In this document: positions 44,101 through 56,479 of the stretch, one piece after another
How positions within the stretch are numbered: position 1 is the first letter of the stretch
How the letters are laid out: each line of letters opens with the position of its first letter
Assembly: GCA_947561585.1 (NCBI GenBank)
Contig: CANNZV010001840.1
Coordinates: 1-64,000 of the forward strand
Length of the DNA stretch: 64,000 nt
Direction of reading: 5' to 3'
Origin: Caprella mutica
Taxonomy: Eukaryota > Arthropoda > Malacostraca > Amphipoda > Caprellidae
The notes under the pieces: generated by a model
The model's database searches: none
What the model was told of the DNA's origin: nothing
What the model saw: only the letters and a program-made list of their open reading frames with translations
Position numbers and translations under genes: made by a program

Positions 44101-47100
44101 TATCACAATTGTCTCATACTGTGATATTTAAAATACTGTGTAGGTACTAAAGAGCTCATACACACATTCGTACATTAAACATATATAATACTTTGATGAT
44201 GTCCTCGTTATTGCTCTCTCACCTTTCTCGTTATGTGCCAGCAATTCAATAACCAGAGGAACATCGAAAAAGGCGGCGTAGTGAAGTGAAGTCATTTGAG
44301 ACCACTTGCAGCGAAGATGAATGTCTGCTCCACCTAGAAGAAGCTCTTCCACCACCTGAATAGATTGGAATATTTTTGAAATATCTTTCAAAACTACCAA
44401 GTAAAAGTGATTCTAATTAGTAAAATTTAATTTACTCGAAATTAAAATTTGCTTAGGTCATAAATCAATTTTAGGTTGATATTCCCTTTCACTTTTAAGT
44501 TCTCAATCAAAATATGTTAAAACTTTATCGAGCAGTTCTGACCTGAACTGCAACCTCTGGGTCACCAAGACCTTTAGCCCCAGCCTTCACAGCGTAGTGA
44601 AGCAATGTCATGTCAGTCACTGCGTCACGATCGTTGATGCCGCACCCGCCCCTCACAGCCTGAACAAAAGGAAAGGACGAAGAATTAACGACTCTTGGTG
44701 TTTGAATAAAAGACTTGAAAATTTATCTTATGGGTAGTACATACTGTAACAGTTACAGTTTATACTTCTATACTAAGAAAAATTAGCAACATACATAATA
44801 TGCACTATATATGTACATATATCATTAATATGGTAGTGTAGATTCAACGTTTAGCGCTTTTTATTTCATGTCCTAAAATAATATAATAAAAATAATCATT
44901 TTAATAGAATTCTTTAAAAATTCAACGTTGAGTTTAAATCTTTCCAATCGAAAATTTCCATATCATTTATTACCATACCTAACTGATTAACATTTCATTC
45001 TATTTAACAGCTGATGCATTAATTGGTAACTCCTTATTTCAAGAATAGGGCTTTTGATCTTTTATTCACAATCTCTCACCAGTCCAACCAGAGGACCAAC
45101 GTTCTTTTGCACCCTCGCTTCCCAGTGTCTGAGAACTGCAAACACTTGTGATGGAGTGAGGATACTCTTCTTCAGAGTGTACCTGAACAGAACAAGAGGC
45201 AATTACCATTTCGAGTAGAGGAAAACTGAGATCGAACCACTATATTCTCCAGCCATTGTCTGAGACACTACATTCGGATTGACAGTGCGGAGAAAATAAA
45301 TTAAATCCACATCGTTTGCCCATAAAGAAATATTCATGTTCTATTAATTCACCTACTTTATTATGTTGTCTAATGGTGGTTACAGTTCAATTGAGTTAAA
45401 AGTGTTAATGAACATAAATAATAGAGATTATTTTAATGTACTCTTATACAATAATCCATGATGTTTCACTACAAGGTCCTCACCAACAAGAGTCGCACTG
45501 AGTGTTGAAGTGGTTGATATCTTTCCTGACGCAGGCGTTGCACACAGGAGGCTCCTGAATGGGGTGACATTTGGGAGACGGCTGATCTTCTGAGGAAATG
45601 AAAATAATTTAGCGTATTTAAATATAATCGATATGCGTCCAGTAAGCGATTATAAAGTAAATAAAAGGTAATTCAAAGTGAAAAAAATAAAAAAGGTTTT
45701 CATCAGAGAACATTTCTACAAATTCATGAAGAATAACGCAATAATTAGAAGTGAAAGCAATAGTAGTCTTAAAGTGGTTTTTTACAGAAAAAAATAATAT
45801 TGTATGAAACGAAAAGTCCATTCATATTCGATTATATTAGTTTTCTTCAGTAGTATAGTAAAAGAGAATTTTCAAGACCGAATATTATTCTATTTGTTTG
45901 TATCATAATTATGATTTCAAAAAATATTTAAGATATAGCTAATATTCAAGATTATTAATACATAATATATAAAAAAACTCATATAGATATATTTAACATA
46001 TTCTTATACGTAATCGTAACGATAAAATCAATGAAATAACTCCATTGATTTTAGTTGTTAGAATAATAATGTTCTCAAGCTTACCTTCTAGAAACTCCAA
46101 TGAGTTTTGAAACTGAGAGTCCAATTCCTCTTTCAAAGTCTTTTTCTTGTTGTGATTGGAGAGAAGGCCTCCACAGTCTCCTTCCACCTTCAGCCTGTTG
46201 TGATTTGGAGACATGGAAGCCATGAATCTGGAGAGGAACATGAAGCGCATGTAAAGGAAAACCTTGCTCTTCATGAAAAATATTTAACGAGTCCATTAAG
46301 AAGATGGACATAATATTAATCACACTTAGCTGAGAGTAGATCACTAGTGCCATTATTGTTCATTTTCATCATTCATTTTAAATAATAATCCAATAAAATA
46401 TTTCTTAAAAAAATTAATTTAATTAATTAATTAAAAGTCAAATAACTTTCTAATGAAAAAGATTATGGATCTTTTCTGTTTGCTGGGCGCGTTTGAAAAG
46501 AATGGAAATAATATAATAAAATATAATGGCATCATAGTTACTGATTTTTAAAATTAAATTATTCAGTTATAAAATATACAGACTTGTTATATTAAATAAA
46601 TAAATTAGAAAAGTTTCTGTTTTCTGGGCGAATATGATAATAAAAACTTCCTTGAACAAATAAGCATAATGGCAATTTGGAAACAGATATGTTGAAAAAT
46701 TGGATAAGTTCTCATATAAGAATTATATTTTTACTCGTTATTTAAATTGTTATATAGGTTCTTAAAGTTTCTCCAAATCCACTTCAGATTACAATCTTCG
46801 TCATCAAGGAAAGGTGTTTTCGTAAAGCATATCATTAAATAACAACGCGTGTATCCATGCTATAATTACATTTGCATTGTTTTCATTATGTTCAAATGCG
46901 CCCAGTAAACAAAAAAGATCCAAGATTATAGCAAGACTTGAAATTATATTATTGAATGATTATATAATGAAATTTATTCAATTGTAAGAATTTTTTTTAA
47001 TATATTAGATATAATTTAAAGAATGTATACATGCAATGACTATTCGATTCATTCAATCAGTTGATATTTATTTCTCTTTTCGGTACGCAATTTATTTGCA

Positions 47101-47776
47101 CACTATTTACAGCATTGGAAAACCGCCTCACAATTAGGTTTTAAAGCTAAATTTGTTTAGTAAATTAGTGAGATAATTATTCGAGTTACAAGTTTCTTAA
47201 ATTTTTCCAACCTTTTCATAGAGTTAGTTAGAAAGAGAATTTCTTGAAATATTCTAATATTGTCCTAGATTAGATTGTCTCTAGAACTTCTACAATTACA
47301 CCAATTGTTTTCATCTTGCAAGTCAATTTGTTAACTTAGATTAGGTTAAAAACCAAATGAAATATTTGTATTCAATATTTTCTAAGATGTAAATTTGTTG
47401 ATATTTATTTATTTGTTTACACTAATTAACATGTAAATAAGTGTAAATGAATTTATATTTTTTATAAAACAATAATTTAAAGATAAAGTTCCCACCTCGC
47501 GCTGTCTCTATAGTTGATGGTATCGTCGGACATGCTTGGTGGAGGTGGACAAACGCCTGAAAAAAATGTTCATTAGGTTTTTAAAATTAGATACAATAAA
47601 AAAGAATCAAATTTTTATGCCATTTCTTTATTTTCATCAATAGTAAGTGGCGCACCTGTGCCTTTAATTCCAGGTAAGAGGGATATACTTCCCCCATCTC
47701 CCCAATGCTCTTCCCCCTCTCCCCCACCACTGAACTCCATGGGTGGGGGAGGCAGTTCCACCATTCCACCTTTCAT
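41058..47776 (-). CDS. CLIP3/CLIP4-like protein: ankyrin repeats plus three CAP-Gly domains (fifteen exons)
   Basis: A microtubule-binding protein; CAP-Gly domains bind EEY/F-type tails of tubulin and EB proteins. Exons on the minus strand: 47776-47656, 47556-47496, 46227-46085, 45589-45484, 45182-45080, 44659-44543, 44355-44223, 43856-43707, 43600-43354, 43248-43127, 43006-42782, 42687-42294, 42212-41619, 41547-41357, 41287-41058. All junctions are GT/AG and in phase: 978 aa (human CLIP4 about 700). Residues 145-180 match the pre-ankyrin block (SQVFAVLRHWEARVQ). Ankyrin repeats lie at about 185-310. CAP-Gly 1 (about 375-450, GKHNG), 2 (about 525-640, GRNDG) and 3 (about 885-960, GRHDG) follow. 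The C-terminus VTVRGINAAELI is the family signature. CAP-Gly 2 is split by a Ser-rich insert. A longer 5' end is possible: the frame stays open upstream to an acceptor-like TTTTCTAG near 47811-47818. Confidence 0.9.
46467..46921. mobile_element. Merlin-like short DNA element, copy 2, with perfect 8-bp duplication
   Basis: Flanked by AAGATTAT on both sides (46459-46466 and 46922-46929). Ends GGATCTTTTCTGTTTGCTGG and complement, as in the copy at 5968-6424. The interior is rearranged against copy 1 and contains an extra end-like word (TTTCTGTTTTCTGGGCGAA) at about 46613. It lies in intron 2 of the CLIP gene. Confidence 0.75.
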
Positions 47777-50700
47777 TTCACTTGGAATTATTATTCCTAT
47801 CGCATTTCTTCTAGAAAAGTGAGTACTGCAAATAATGCATTGGATTAATTAACGATATCCTTTTGTAACATTTAATTCATTAGTCTATATATAACTACAC
47901 ATGATTTAAATAAAATAGTAAAGGATGACTAGTTCATTGTAATGATTTCTATTCGTTTGATACTAGTACATGTTCTTTTCGAGCTAAAATAAGAGAGTAC
48001 ATCTTAAATGAATTCATGTAAATCGCGTTAAAAATCATCATTACCAATAATTAATCAAAAATATTAAAAATAAAAACTTAATTATTATCTATTATATTCT
48101 CTCAGTTCTATTTATAAACGATATGAAATTTAATTTTTCTAAAAAAGAAACAATAATTGTATTTATGTTAGTAATGCTAAGTGGTTCTATTTTAAACAAA
48201 TATAATTATAACTATTACATATTATCATTAATAAGTTAATCACTTTTTAATACTAATAAACAGAAGACATTTCCTTCTGTTCCCCAACACACTTTGCTAG
48301 AGTAACACACTTAGGTGCGTCAGTCGCAACCTCCTCAACTCCACTGAAGAAAACAATGGGGCCTTGCTGCTTTATATGTCAGTGTAGAGGTGCTTCTTTG
48401 GACGATAGTACAGTGCACAGGTGATTATTTAGACGATAGTACTGCTATCTCGGTAAAACTATATGGGGAATTTTTGAGAAGGTAATTAGAGTACTCGTTC
48501 GTGCATTGAATTAACATACATCTATTCATTAGCTTCATCTAACGTACATTAAGCATGAAATAAGAGACTAGATGCCTAAGCACTTCAAGCACGTATTGAT
48601 TTAGTTTATAATAAACATGTTCTATAAGCAGTCAAAAGGCTCATCGATATTTTTTAAAAGTAATTACACTATATATAAATATATGCTATTTATGAACATA
48701 CTTAGAGGTTTTCCTAGTCAATAATTATTATCAAAATCACCCATATTAATTCCTAATACAATATTTTGAAACTGTTATTCTTTCATGTTATTCAAAAATT
48801 GATTATCAGTCGAATTCATGCAATACTTCCATTCATTTCAACAACAATAAATCATGTAAAATAAAGCAAATAAATAGAAAATTACAAATTTTAGCAAACA
48901 TTTTTCTATATATATTAATTCATCATCCAATAATTTATGCTCAAATGTAAGAGCATTAAATCTGTATTTTTATTTAATTTCCTTTTCTTAGGCGATTTTA
49001 ATTTAAATTTAGCCAATGGTTAATTGCATGTTTTTATTCATGATTAATTAATTTATTAATCATTTTAATCAGTATGCAAAATACTTAGCTGGCGCACACA
49101 AAGATGGCGCACATTGTTCATGGTGCGCCGCGCATGTAGGGCACACGTTCTCGCACACGCGCGCACTTTTCCACTTCTTTTGGCGGTAAGAGGTGGAGTG
49201 AAAAAATTAGCGGGAAATCCTTTCTTTGCTTAGAAAGTATGAAAGATAAATCACTTTCCAATAATGCAATAGAATCTACATTGCTTTAATGGCTAATTCA
49301 GAGAGCCTGAGAAACACAATTAAAATATTTTCTAGTCTTCACAATTCACTGATTATTTATACCAATTATTATGTTAAGAACAAAATATATGATATTTTTT
49401 TAAATCTACGAAAAATAGTTACTCGAAAAAATCTATATCTTTATATATAGATCATGAATTTAATTGTTTATCTTACTCTATTATTTTGCACTTATAATCA
49501 CAAAAAAGGTTGAGAAAAATATAATTTTGATTATTTGCACCGTTTTGCAGGATAATTGATAATCATATCCATTACTTCCGAATGATAATTGAAAGAAATA
49601 ACGATATAAATTAATTTAAAATCCTGACCATCATTATAGCCACCTACAAATATATTAAATTAAAGTGATTTTACCACAGTCATCCATAGGTGTAGTAATA
49701 TAATAACCCTTCAATTTATAGGTCAGTTGTTAAATTCATAATTTAATAAGTTTAACACTGAAAAATAATATATGAACTTTTCATTTTAAATATATTATAT
49801 GCTTGTTTAAACCCACCCTATTTATTATTATATTTTAAGTAAAACAAGAGCCTCAAAGTACACTGAATTATTGCATAGACTCTAAATTGCATTCTTCAGG
49901 TAAAGTGCATAGCTCTGTAAAGTGGTCTGGTTGTTGTGACCGCATGACCGGCAGAGTTTATCGCTTTTCACTGACCCAATGACCGCCAATTGGTCTTATG
50001 ACCAGCACTCAGTGCGACTACAGCCATAGGGTCATTACGCTGTTCTGGTTAGAGCTGCAAAATAACTGTAAAGAATATCCCCAAACCTCAATACGCCACT
50101 AAATGTATGTAATGTTAACTTTTATTAGAGAGAGTTAAAAATGAAGGTGTTGTTGTTGTTTTGTTCTATGCACTTTAATTTAGTTTGACCAGAGAAAGGT
50201 GAAGAAATATTATGTAGTGAAAATTAAACCACAATATTCTAATTGAAGAATGCTTTCCCCCTATTTATTCATAGAAAATTAAATACATTATTTATACTTA
50301 AGACTGAATAGATTTTATATATTTTAAATTAAAGAAAAATTAGAAACACCTTACAGATCTTCCGTGGTGTTCGGATTTGAGTTTCTATGGAAACTGTAAA
50401 CTTATTGAACTCTGGTGATATTAAAAGTTGTCGTCTTGTGATTTGCCGAAACAATTCGATTTAGAGTTCGACATTCAGACAACTTCACCTATTGCCCAGA
50501 CCTGTCCTTTGATGGGGACGTTTTTCCTTCTCTTTCAAAGGATGGCATTCCTTTTGAGACAGTACACCTACAAATAGAGAAAGGAGTAGTCGAATCAAAT
50601 CAAATTTAATTTGTTTTGACTCGTATGAATGGTTTGATTTTGTCCCTACCTACGTGGTGAGTTGCAGGTACTACTTAAAAGTAGTTAATTTGACGTTGGT

Positions 50701-51146
50701 TAAAACAAAACAGTCGTTTTGACTCGCTTCTAAAAAGTAGCACCAACTCTCATAGTAAGTTAATTTATACACCAGATACATTGGATTAACAGTCTATGTG
50801 AGTTACTACAATACACTCTGTCATAGTTGTTTCAACACACGTTGAAAACTTTTAACTCTCATAGTAAGTTGATTCAATACATAAAATGAATTAAATTAAC
50901 TAATGTTTGGTGACACACCACATCATGATTGTTTTAACACACATGAAAACATGAATAAATTCCAACCAACTCACGTAATAAATTGATTCAAAACATAAAT
51001 TGATGACCCATAGATATACCCACATGGGTTATACTTTTCATTTTAGTGTAATTTTCAAATAAACAAAAATACATTTAATATATGTTATGCTTTGCATGTC
51101 TATTTTATGATCGTCTATCATATTATAATTCTGCTTGTTCCTTCCT
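47777..51146. other. Region upstream of the CLIP gene
   Basis: No further coding exon was recognised. 50680-51010 holds degenerate repeats of an AACTCTCATAGTAAGTTRATT-type word with TTGACT motifs, related in style to the CACTG MITE. 49910-50050 is GC-richer (ATGACCGGCAGAG, GTGCGACTACAGCC) but unassigned. A 5' UTR exon may be hidden here. Confidence 0.4.
49080..49215. promoter_or_regulatory. Short CpG-rich patch, candidate promoter
   Basis: In otherwise AT-rich DNA this 135-bp patch is dense in CpG (GCGCCGCGCATG, CACACGCGCGCAC) and contains ATGGCGCAC and TTTTGGCGG words of the kind bound by YY1 and E2F factors. It lies 1.3 kb upstream of the first recognised CLIP exon. Promoter function is inference from composition and position only. 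Confidence 0.35.
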
Positions 51147-51841
51147 TAAGCCACGTCCACACGGTCAGTTTTTTCAGAGGTTTCAGACATTAAGTTTCAG
51201 AACTTAATGACAAACTAAATGACGATAACTTCCTAGCGTCAGCAAACCGTCAAACTTTTCATCAGTTTTTTTATTCCAACATGTTGGATATCGTCATCAA
51301 AAAGTTTGTCAAACTATTTGCTGACGATAAAGTTTGAAGTACACACTGACTTTCCGGTAATTGTATTTTTTTATTTGCGCGTCACTTTAGTTTATTACAG
51401 CTAGGTACACCTACAAAAACCTCATTTTTTTCAAACTTAGTATCTATCTAGTTACAATGGCTGACGACAGACTCTTTAATACTTGGTTGTATTAGAATGT
51501 ATTAGATCTAAGTTATAGGTAGTCTACGTTGTGAATTGTTTTCTATGATTTATTTTTGACTATCCTTTTCAAGACGATATTTTGTCATTAAAAACAAAAT
51601 TATTTTTTCTGGTTTCTTACTGTTCTAAATTTAAAAAATATACATACCAAGTTATATAATTTTTATTTTCACGATGTGTAACATTAATTTTGATGAAACT
51701 GACGCCAGTGAACCTCAAACTTTTGGCGAGAAAATTTGACCGTGTAGACACTCCTTGAAAACTGACGATAAGTTTGTCATTTAGTTTGTCATTAAGTTTG
51801 TCACTTCTCTAAAAAAAACTGACCGTGTAGACGGGGTTTTA
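51147..51841. mobile_element. Inverted-repeat (foldback) element, about 0.69 kb
   Basis: Left end TAAGCCACGTCCACACGGTC followed by AGTTTTTT. The right end is the complement of TAAAACCCCGTCTACACGGTC followed by AGTTTTTTTT. Inside, AACTTAATGACAAACTAAATGACG is mirrored by the TTTGTCATTTAGTTTGTCATTAAG words, and AAAGTTTG/CAAACTTT words recur. No transposase. The CCCGTxxACAC ends resemble the inner unit of 4436-5418, so the two may be distantly related families. Confidence 0.65.
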
Positions 51842-51999
51842 GTGAGTCAATGAGTACGTCCGTTACGCTTTCAGTAATAAGATATAAACAAATTCGGTAT
51901 GCATGATACAACAAACTAAACATCGAAATGATGTCTTTTATAATTAATTGTTCATCTTATTTTCATTTTGTGCTTCAATTTGATTATATTTAGTACAAG

Positions 52000-52440
52000 G
52001 TGAGGCAATTGAAGGTGGGTAAATGAAGGTGGGGAAAGTGTATGTGGAGGAAGGGAAGGTGGGGGAAGAGAAGGTGGGGGAAGAGAAGGTGGTGGAAGTG
52101 TAGATGGTGGAAGTGTAAATGGTGGAAGAGTAGATGGCGGAAGTGTAGATGGTGGAAGTGTAGATGATGGAAGTGTACATGGTGGAAGTGTAGATGGTGG
52201 AAGTGTAGATGGTGAAAATGTAGATGGTGGAAGTTTAAATGGTGGAAGTGTAGATGGTGGAAGTGAATATGAGGGAAGTGAATGTGGGGGAAGTGAATGT
52301 GGGGGAAGTGAATGTGGGGGAAGTGAATGTGGGGGAAGTGAATATGGGGGAAGTGAATGTGGGGGAAATGTAGGTGGGGGAAGTGAAGGGGGGAGGGGGA
52401 GGGTTTAAGTGGGGGAAGTGAAGGAAGGTGGGGGGAGGAA
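52000..52440. repeat. Purine-rich tandem repeat (15-bp unit)
   Basis: Variants of GTAGATGGTGGAAGT passing into GTGAATGTGGGGGAA, with almost no pyrimidines other than T on this strand. About 29 units. Long G/A-rich asymmetry with mirror symmetry can adopt triplex forms; whether it does is unknown. Confidence 0.85.
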
Positions 52441-52640
52441 CTGTTGATCTAAGTATAACTTAGTTTAGAAAAAATATTGTATGGTGCTAAACAAAATACG
52501 TTAAACAGACACTCTATAAATAGTACCTCATAAGGTTGGTGTAAACCAAATTAATGTCTCTAATAGGGATAATCTATATATACTTTTATAAAATAAGCTG
52601 TGTCAGTCTGTCTGTCCGTCACAAAATACGGTAAACAGAC

Positions 52641-53740
52641 GGTACTAGGACAGAATGCCTACGGACAGAATGCCTACGGACAAAATGACTAACGGACAAA
52701 ATGCCTAACGGACAGAATGCCTATAGGACAAAATATATGAATAAAGAAAATAGAAATTGTAAAATTATGACGTAAAAGGATGTTGCAAAGTGAATAAAAG
52801 AACTAACTCCATATTTAAATAAAAGGGCAGAATAGAAAACATTGAAGTGATAACTGTAATGGATTGATTATTGGTAAATAAAGAACAGAATACATTATAT
52901 TGTAATACAACTTATCATAATTGAACATCAAATAGTATTTCTAAAAGTTTATGTAAAACATAAGAAAAAATATATATACTACGTCCCAGTTACATCTCAT
53001 AGAGAATGCTGTATTTTTTTCCATCGGAACTTCTAATGCTATAAAGGTAGTTGAATGAAAAAATATCGGCAGCATTTTTTATAACCAGAGTAGTTAATTG
53101 CATGTCAGAACTAACTTATATAAACATTGTAATTACTTAACTTGCTTTAGAATTTCAAAATCAACTATAAATATCACTATAGATTCAAGATGATTATTGC
53201 TATCTAAAAGAATAAACAATCTTAAAAAAAAATCAAAATTGAATAAAATGATTATAGTTATCTTAAAAAAAATGATAATAGAAGAAGATGATTATAGATA
53301 TACAATAAAAATGGAAAGAATTATGAAGATTAATATTTTAGAGCGATTTGATAAATAGAGCAAACACTTTAGTGATAAATCAGAAACACAGTGAAATGAA
53401 ATAAGAGTTTTTAACTAAACACGCTGAGTTACAAATATTCATATTCAATGTGAAAAAGATTTAATAAACTATCTCTGACACAAAACTCTCTGTCTCATCT
53501 TGGTCTAACTTATTTTAAATCTTCGTCCACAATTTCAATATTTGAAATAAATATAAATGCGTTTTAGGCATTTTGTCTGTTAGGCATTTTGTCTGTTAGG
53601 CATTTTGTCTGTTAGGCATTTTGTCTGTTAGGCATTTTGTCCGTTAGGCCTTTTGTCCGTTAGGCATTTTGTCCGTAGGCATTTTGTCCGTAGGCATTTT
53701 GTTCGTAGGCATTTTGTCCGTAGGCACTCTATCCGCGCAC
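52641..53740. mobile_element. Iteron-armed element with 9-bp duplication and a paralogous empty site
   Basis: 1100 bp flanked by TAAACAGAC (52632-52640) and GAAACAAAC (53741-53749), seven of nine equal. Left end GGTACTAGGACAGAATGCC, then five copies of CGGACARAATGCCTA. The right arm has about twelve inverse copies (TTAGGCATTTTGTCTG, then TAGGCATTTTGTCCG) ending CTCTATCCGCGCAC. The flanks AAAATACGGTAAACAGAC and GCCTCATGAAGTTGGTGTAAA are contiguous in an uninterrupted related copy at about 52496-52553, which looks like a related empty site. The interior is AT-rich without a frame. Confidence 0.8.
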
Positions 53741-54017
53741 GAAACAAACATTCGATCAATAGCGCCTCATGAAGTTGGTGTAAATCGAGTTTTTTGATGC
53801 GACCAAGATAATTATATACAAAGGATATTATTTTCAGAAGCATGTTACTAAACACATTTGCTGCGTTTATATGCTTTCTGTCAAAATCAGAAAGTCATTT
53901 TATAATCAGTTCTATCGAAAACATTTTTGTTGATTCTCATCCCGTGGAATTTCCAAGGGTCTTGCTAGTCCTAATAATACCCGTAGTGTGTTTATTTATT
54001 TATATTGTGTCTACTTT

Positions 54018-54117
54018 TAACTGCCCCTTCACACTTGCGTTTTCTAACGCCGCGTGAAAAAAAGCTCGTCTTGAGATGTGTTTACACTTGCGTTTTTTTA
54101 ACACTGAAGGAAATCAC
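54018..54117. repeat. Half copy of the inner palindrome of 4436-5418
   Basis: CCCCTTCACACTTGCGTTTTC, then AAAAGCTCGTC and TGTTTACACTTGCG, match 4838-4918 block by block. Only one arm is present. Confidence 0.6.
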
Positions 54118-54272
54118 ACGAAAGTTCGGTGAGGGAAAACAAATATTCGTACACATAAAAAGATGCATTTTTGTGTATGTTAAAGACTTAGCTAAAACAA
54201 TTTAATGTATAACGATACATACTGTACTAAGTACTTACAACGTAAGAATTTGTACATAAAGTAAGTATGCGA

Positions 54273-55925
54273 TTGAAAAGATTCAAACTCAACGGGAAAT
54301 CCATATTATTAGAGGATATTTAAACTCTGCGTTGAAGGTATTTTTCAGGTTTCAAGCTTTAGAATAGAAAGCTTGAAAAGCTCATCATCATCAGGAGAAG
54401 GGTGGAAAACCTGGACCTGACAATGAATTTTATGACCAATGGTTGTATGTTGGATACCGTCTTTCTATATAGCTATATATCCTAAAGTTTATTAATATTA
54501 ATTAACAATCTATTAAGTTTTGATTGAAAAGATTCAAACTCAACGGGAAATCCATAATATTAGAGGTTATTTAAACTCTGCGTTGAAGGTTTTTTGAGAT
54601 ATCAAGCTTTCGAATAGAAAGATTTCTATTCATCATCAGGAGAAGGGTGGAAAAACCGGGACCTGACAATGAATTTTATGACCAATGGTTGTATGTTGGA
54701 TACCGTCTTTCTATTTAAGCTATATATCCTAAAGTTTATTAATATTAATTAACAATCTATTTAGTATTGAGATATGAGACAAAAAATTAGAAAATTTGTT
54801 ACTAACTTAGCTATTGCTTACTACATTAATTCTCTAGAATATTTTTACTTTCTATATATCTGTTACAAAATCAAGTGTGTTTTATCTCCTTGTTTCTATG
54901 TATGTTCTCTATTCATATTTATCTTCTCTATTCCTATACATTATTTGTTGCTATACGTGTGTCCTCTTGATCCATATGTGTGTCCTATGGATCTTAAGTG
55001 TGTCTTGTTGATCAGAAGTGTGTCCTGTAGATCTTATGTGTGTCCTGTTAATCCCAAGAGTTTCCTGTAGATCTTAAGTGGGTCCTATTGATCCTAAATG
55101 TGTCCTATTGATCCTAAATGTGTCCTATTGATCCTAAGTGTGTCCTGTTGATCTTATGTGTGTCTTGTTGATCCTAAGAGTTTCCTCTAGATCTTAAGTG
55201 TGTACTGTTGATCCTAAGTGTGTCCTATTGATCCTAAGTGTGTCCTATTGATCCTAAGTGTGTCCTATTGATCTTAAGTGTGGTTTATTGATCCTAAGTG
55301 TGTCCTATTGATCCTAAGTGTGTCCTGTTGATACTATGGGTGTCCTGATAATCCTAAGAGTGTCCTGATGATCCTGAGTGTGTCCTGATTATCCTATGTG
55401 TGTCCTGATGATCCTAAGTGTGTCCTGATGATCCTAAGTATGTCCTGATGATCCTATGTGTGTCCTGATGATCCTAAGTGTGTCCTGATGATCCTAAGTG
55501 TGTCCTGATGATCCTAAGTGTGTCCTGATGATCCTAAGTGTGTCCTGATGATCCTAAGGTTGTCCTGATGATCCTGAGTGTGTCCTGATGATCCTGAGTG
55601 TTTCCTGATAATCTTGAGTGTGTCCTGATGAACTTAAGTACGTCCTGATGATCCTATTTCTATCTGACTATAGAGGCGCGATTGAAAACGGACAACCTCT
55701 ATGGTTATGTACCTATTTCTATATGGCTGTAGAGGCGCGATTGAAAACGGACAACCTCTATAGTTAAGTACCTATTTCTCTAGGTTTTTCTAGGTTTTTC
55801 TAGGTTTTTTATTCTAGGTTTTTCCACCCTTCTCCTGATGATGAATAGAAATCTTTCTATTCGAAAGCTTGATATCTCAAAAAACCTTCAACGCAGAGTT
55901 TAAATAACCTCTAATAATCTATTAA
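54273..55925. repeat. Composite repeat: tandem 250-bp duplication, 18-bp minisatellite, inverse arm
   Basis: 54273-54522 and 54523-54770 are direct copies (both start GATTGAAAAGATTCAAACTC and end in AACAATCTATT). The inverse of their first 140 bp returns at 55810-55920 (CCACCCTTCTCCTGATGATG, AACGCAGAGTTTAAATAACC). Between the arms, 54955-55652 is an array of about 39 units of GTGTCCTGATGATCCTAA (18 bp) with regional variants. The right margin repeats a block from inside the left side (AATATGAGACAAAAAATTAG at 54772 and 55933). Termini of the element are unclear. Confidence 0.75.
55660..55782. repeat. Two tandem 60-bp hairpin units
   Basis: Each unit contains TAGAGGCGCGATTGAAAACGGACAACCTCTA, where TAGAGG and CCTCTA pair around a loop carrying GCGCGATTG. 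Two copies lie side by side at the end of the 18-bp array. Confidence 0.65.
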
Positions 55926-56204
55926 GTGTTAAATATGAGACAAAAAATTAGAAAAATTTGTATGAAAAAAGTATGTACTTATTTTATGTTCAATATATTT
56001 TCACCAGTTAAATGGGAAAAAAATGTATTTAATTTCGTTAGAATAATCATTATTCCAGTATATTATTATTATTTCGAACTATGTATCTACAGTAAAATAC
56101 ATTGTACAACATTTTTGTTTTAGAGAGAAGTCTATTACATAATTTGTTTTATGTGTATGAATATTTGTTTTCCACCACTGAATCTAGAACATCTCTCAGT
56201 TGTC

Positions 56205-56342
56205 TTTAGGAGTCAATATAACTTTTTTTTTTTTGAGTAAAATAGTAGGATGAGTCAAATTGATTTACATTTTTGAGCCTGTTTTGGGACAAACTGAAAA
56301 CTCATAAATTTTAAGTCAATTTGATTCATATTTTTTTCAGTG
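56205..56342. mobile_element. Partial inverse copy of the CACTG MITE at 38494-38740
   Basis: The reverse complement starts CACTGAAAAAAATATGAATC and carries TTTGTCCCAAAACAGGCTC and TTGACTCATCCTACTATT, as the first half of the other copy does. The second terminus is missing. Confidence 0.6.
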
Positions 56343-56479
56343 TAAAGTCAACGTATATTTCAATAACATGTAAAACTTAAATGTCCAGTATAGACAGTCG
56401 CTGAAACAATTCTGAATTCCTACTTTCATAATGAATTAAGCCGAAGGCCGACAGTAATATTAATTGTATAACATGTAGC

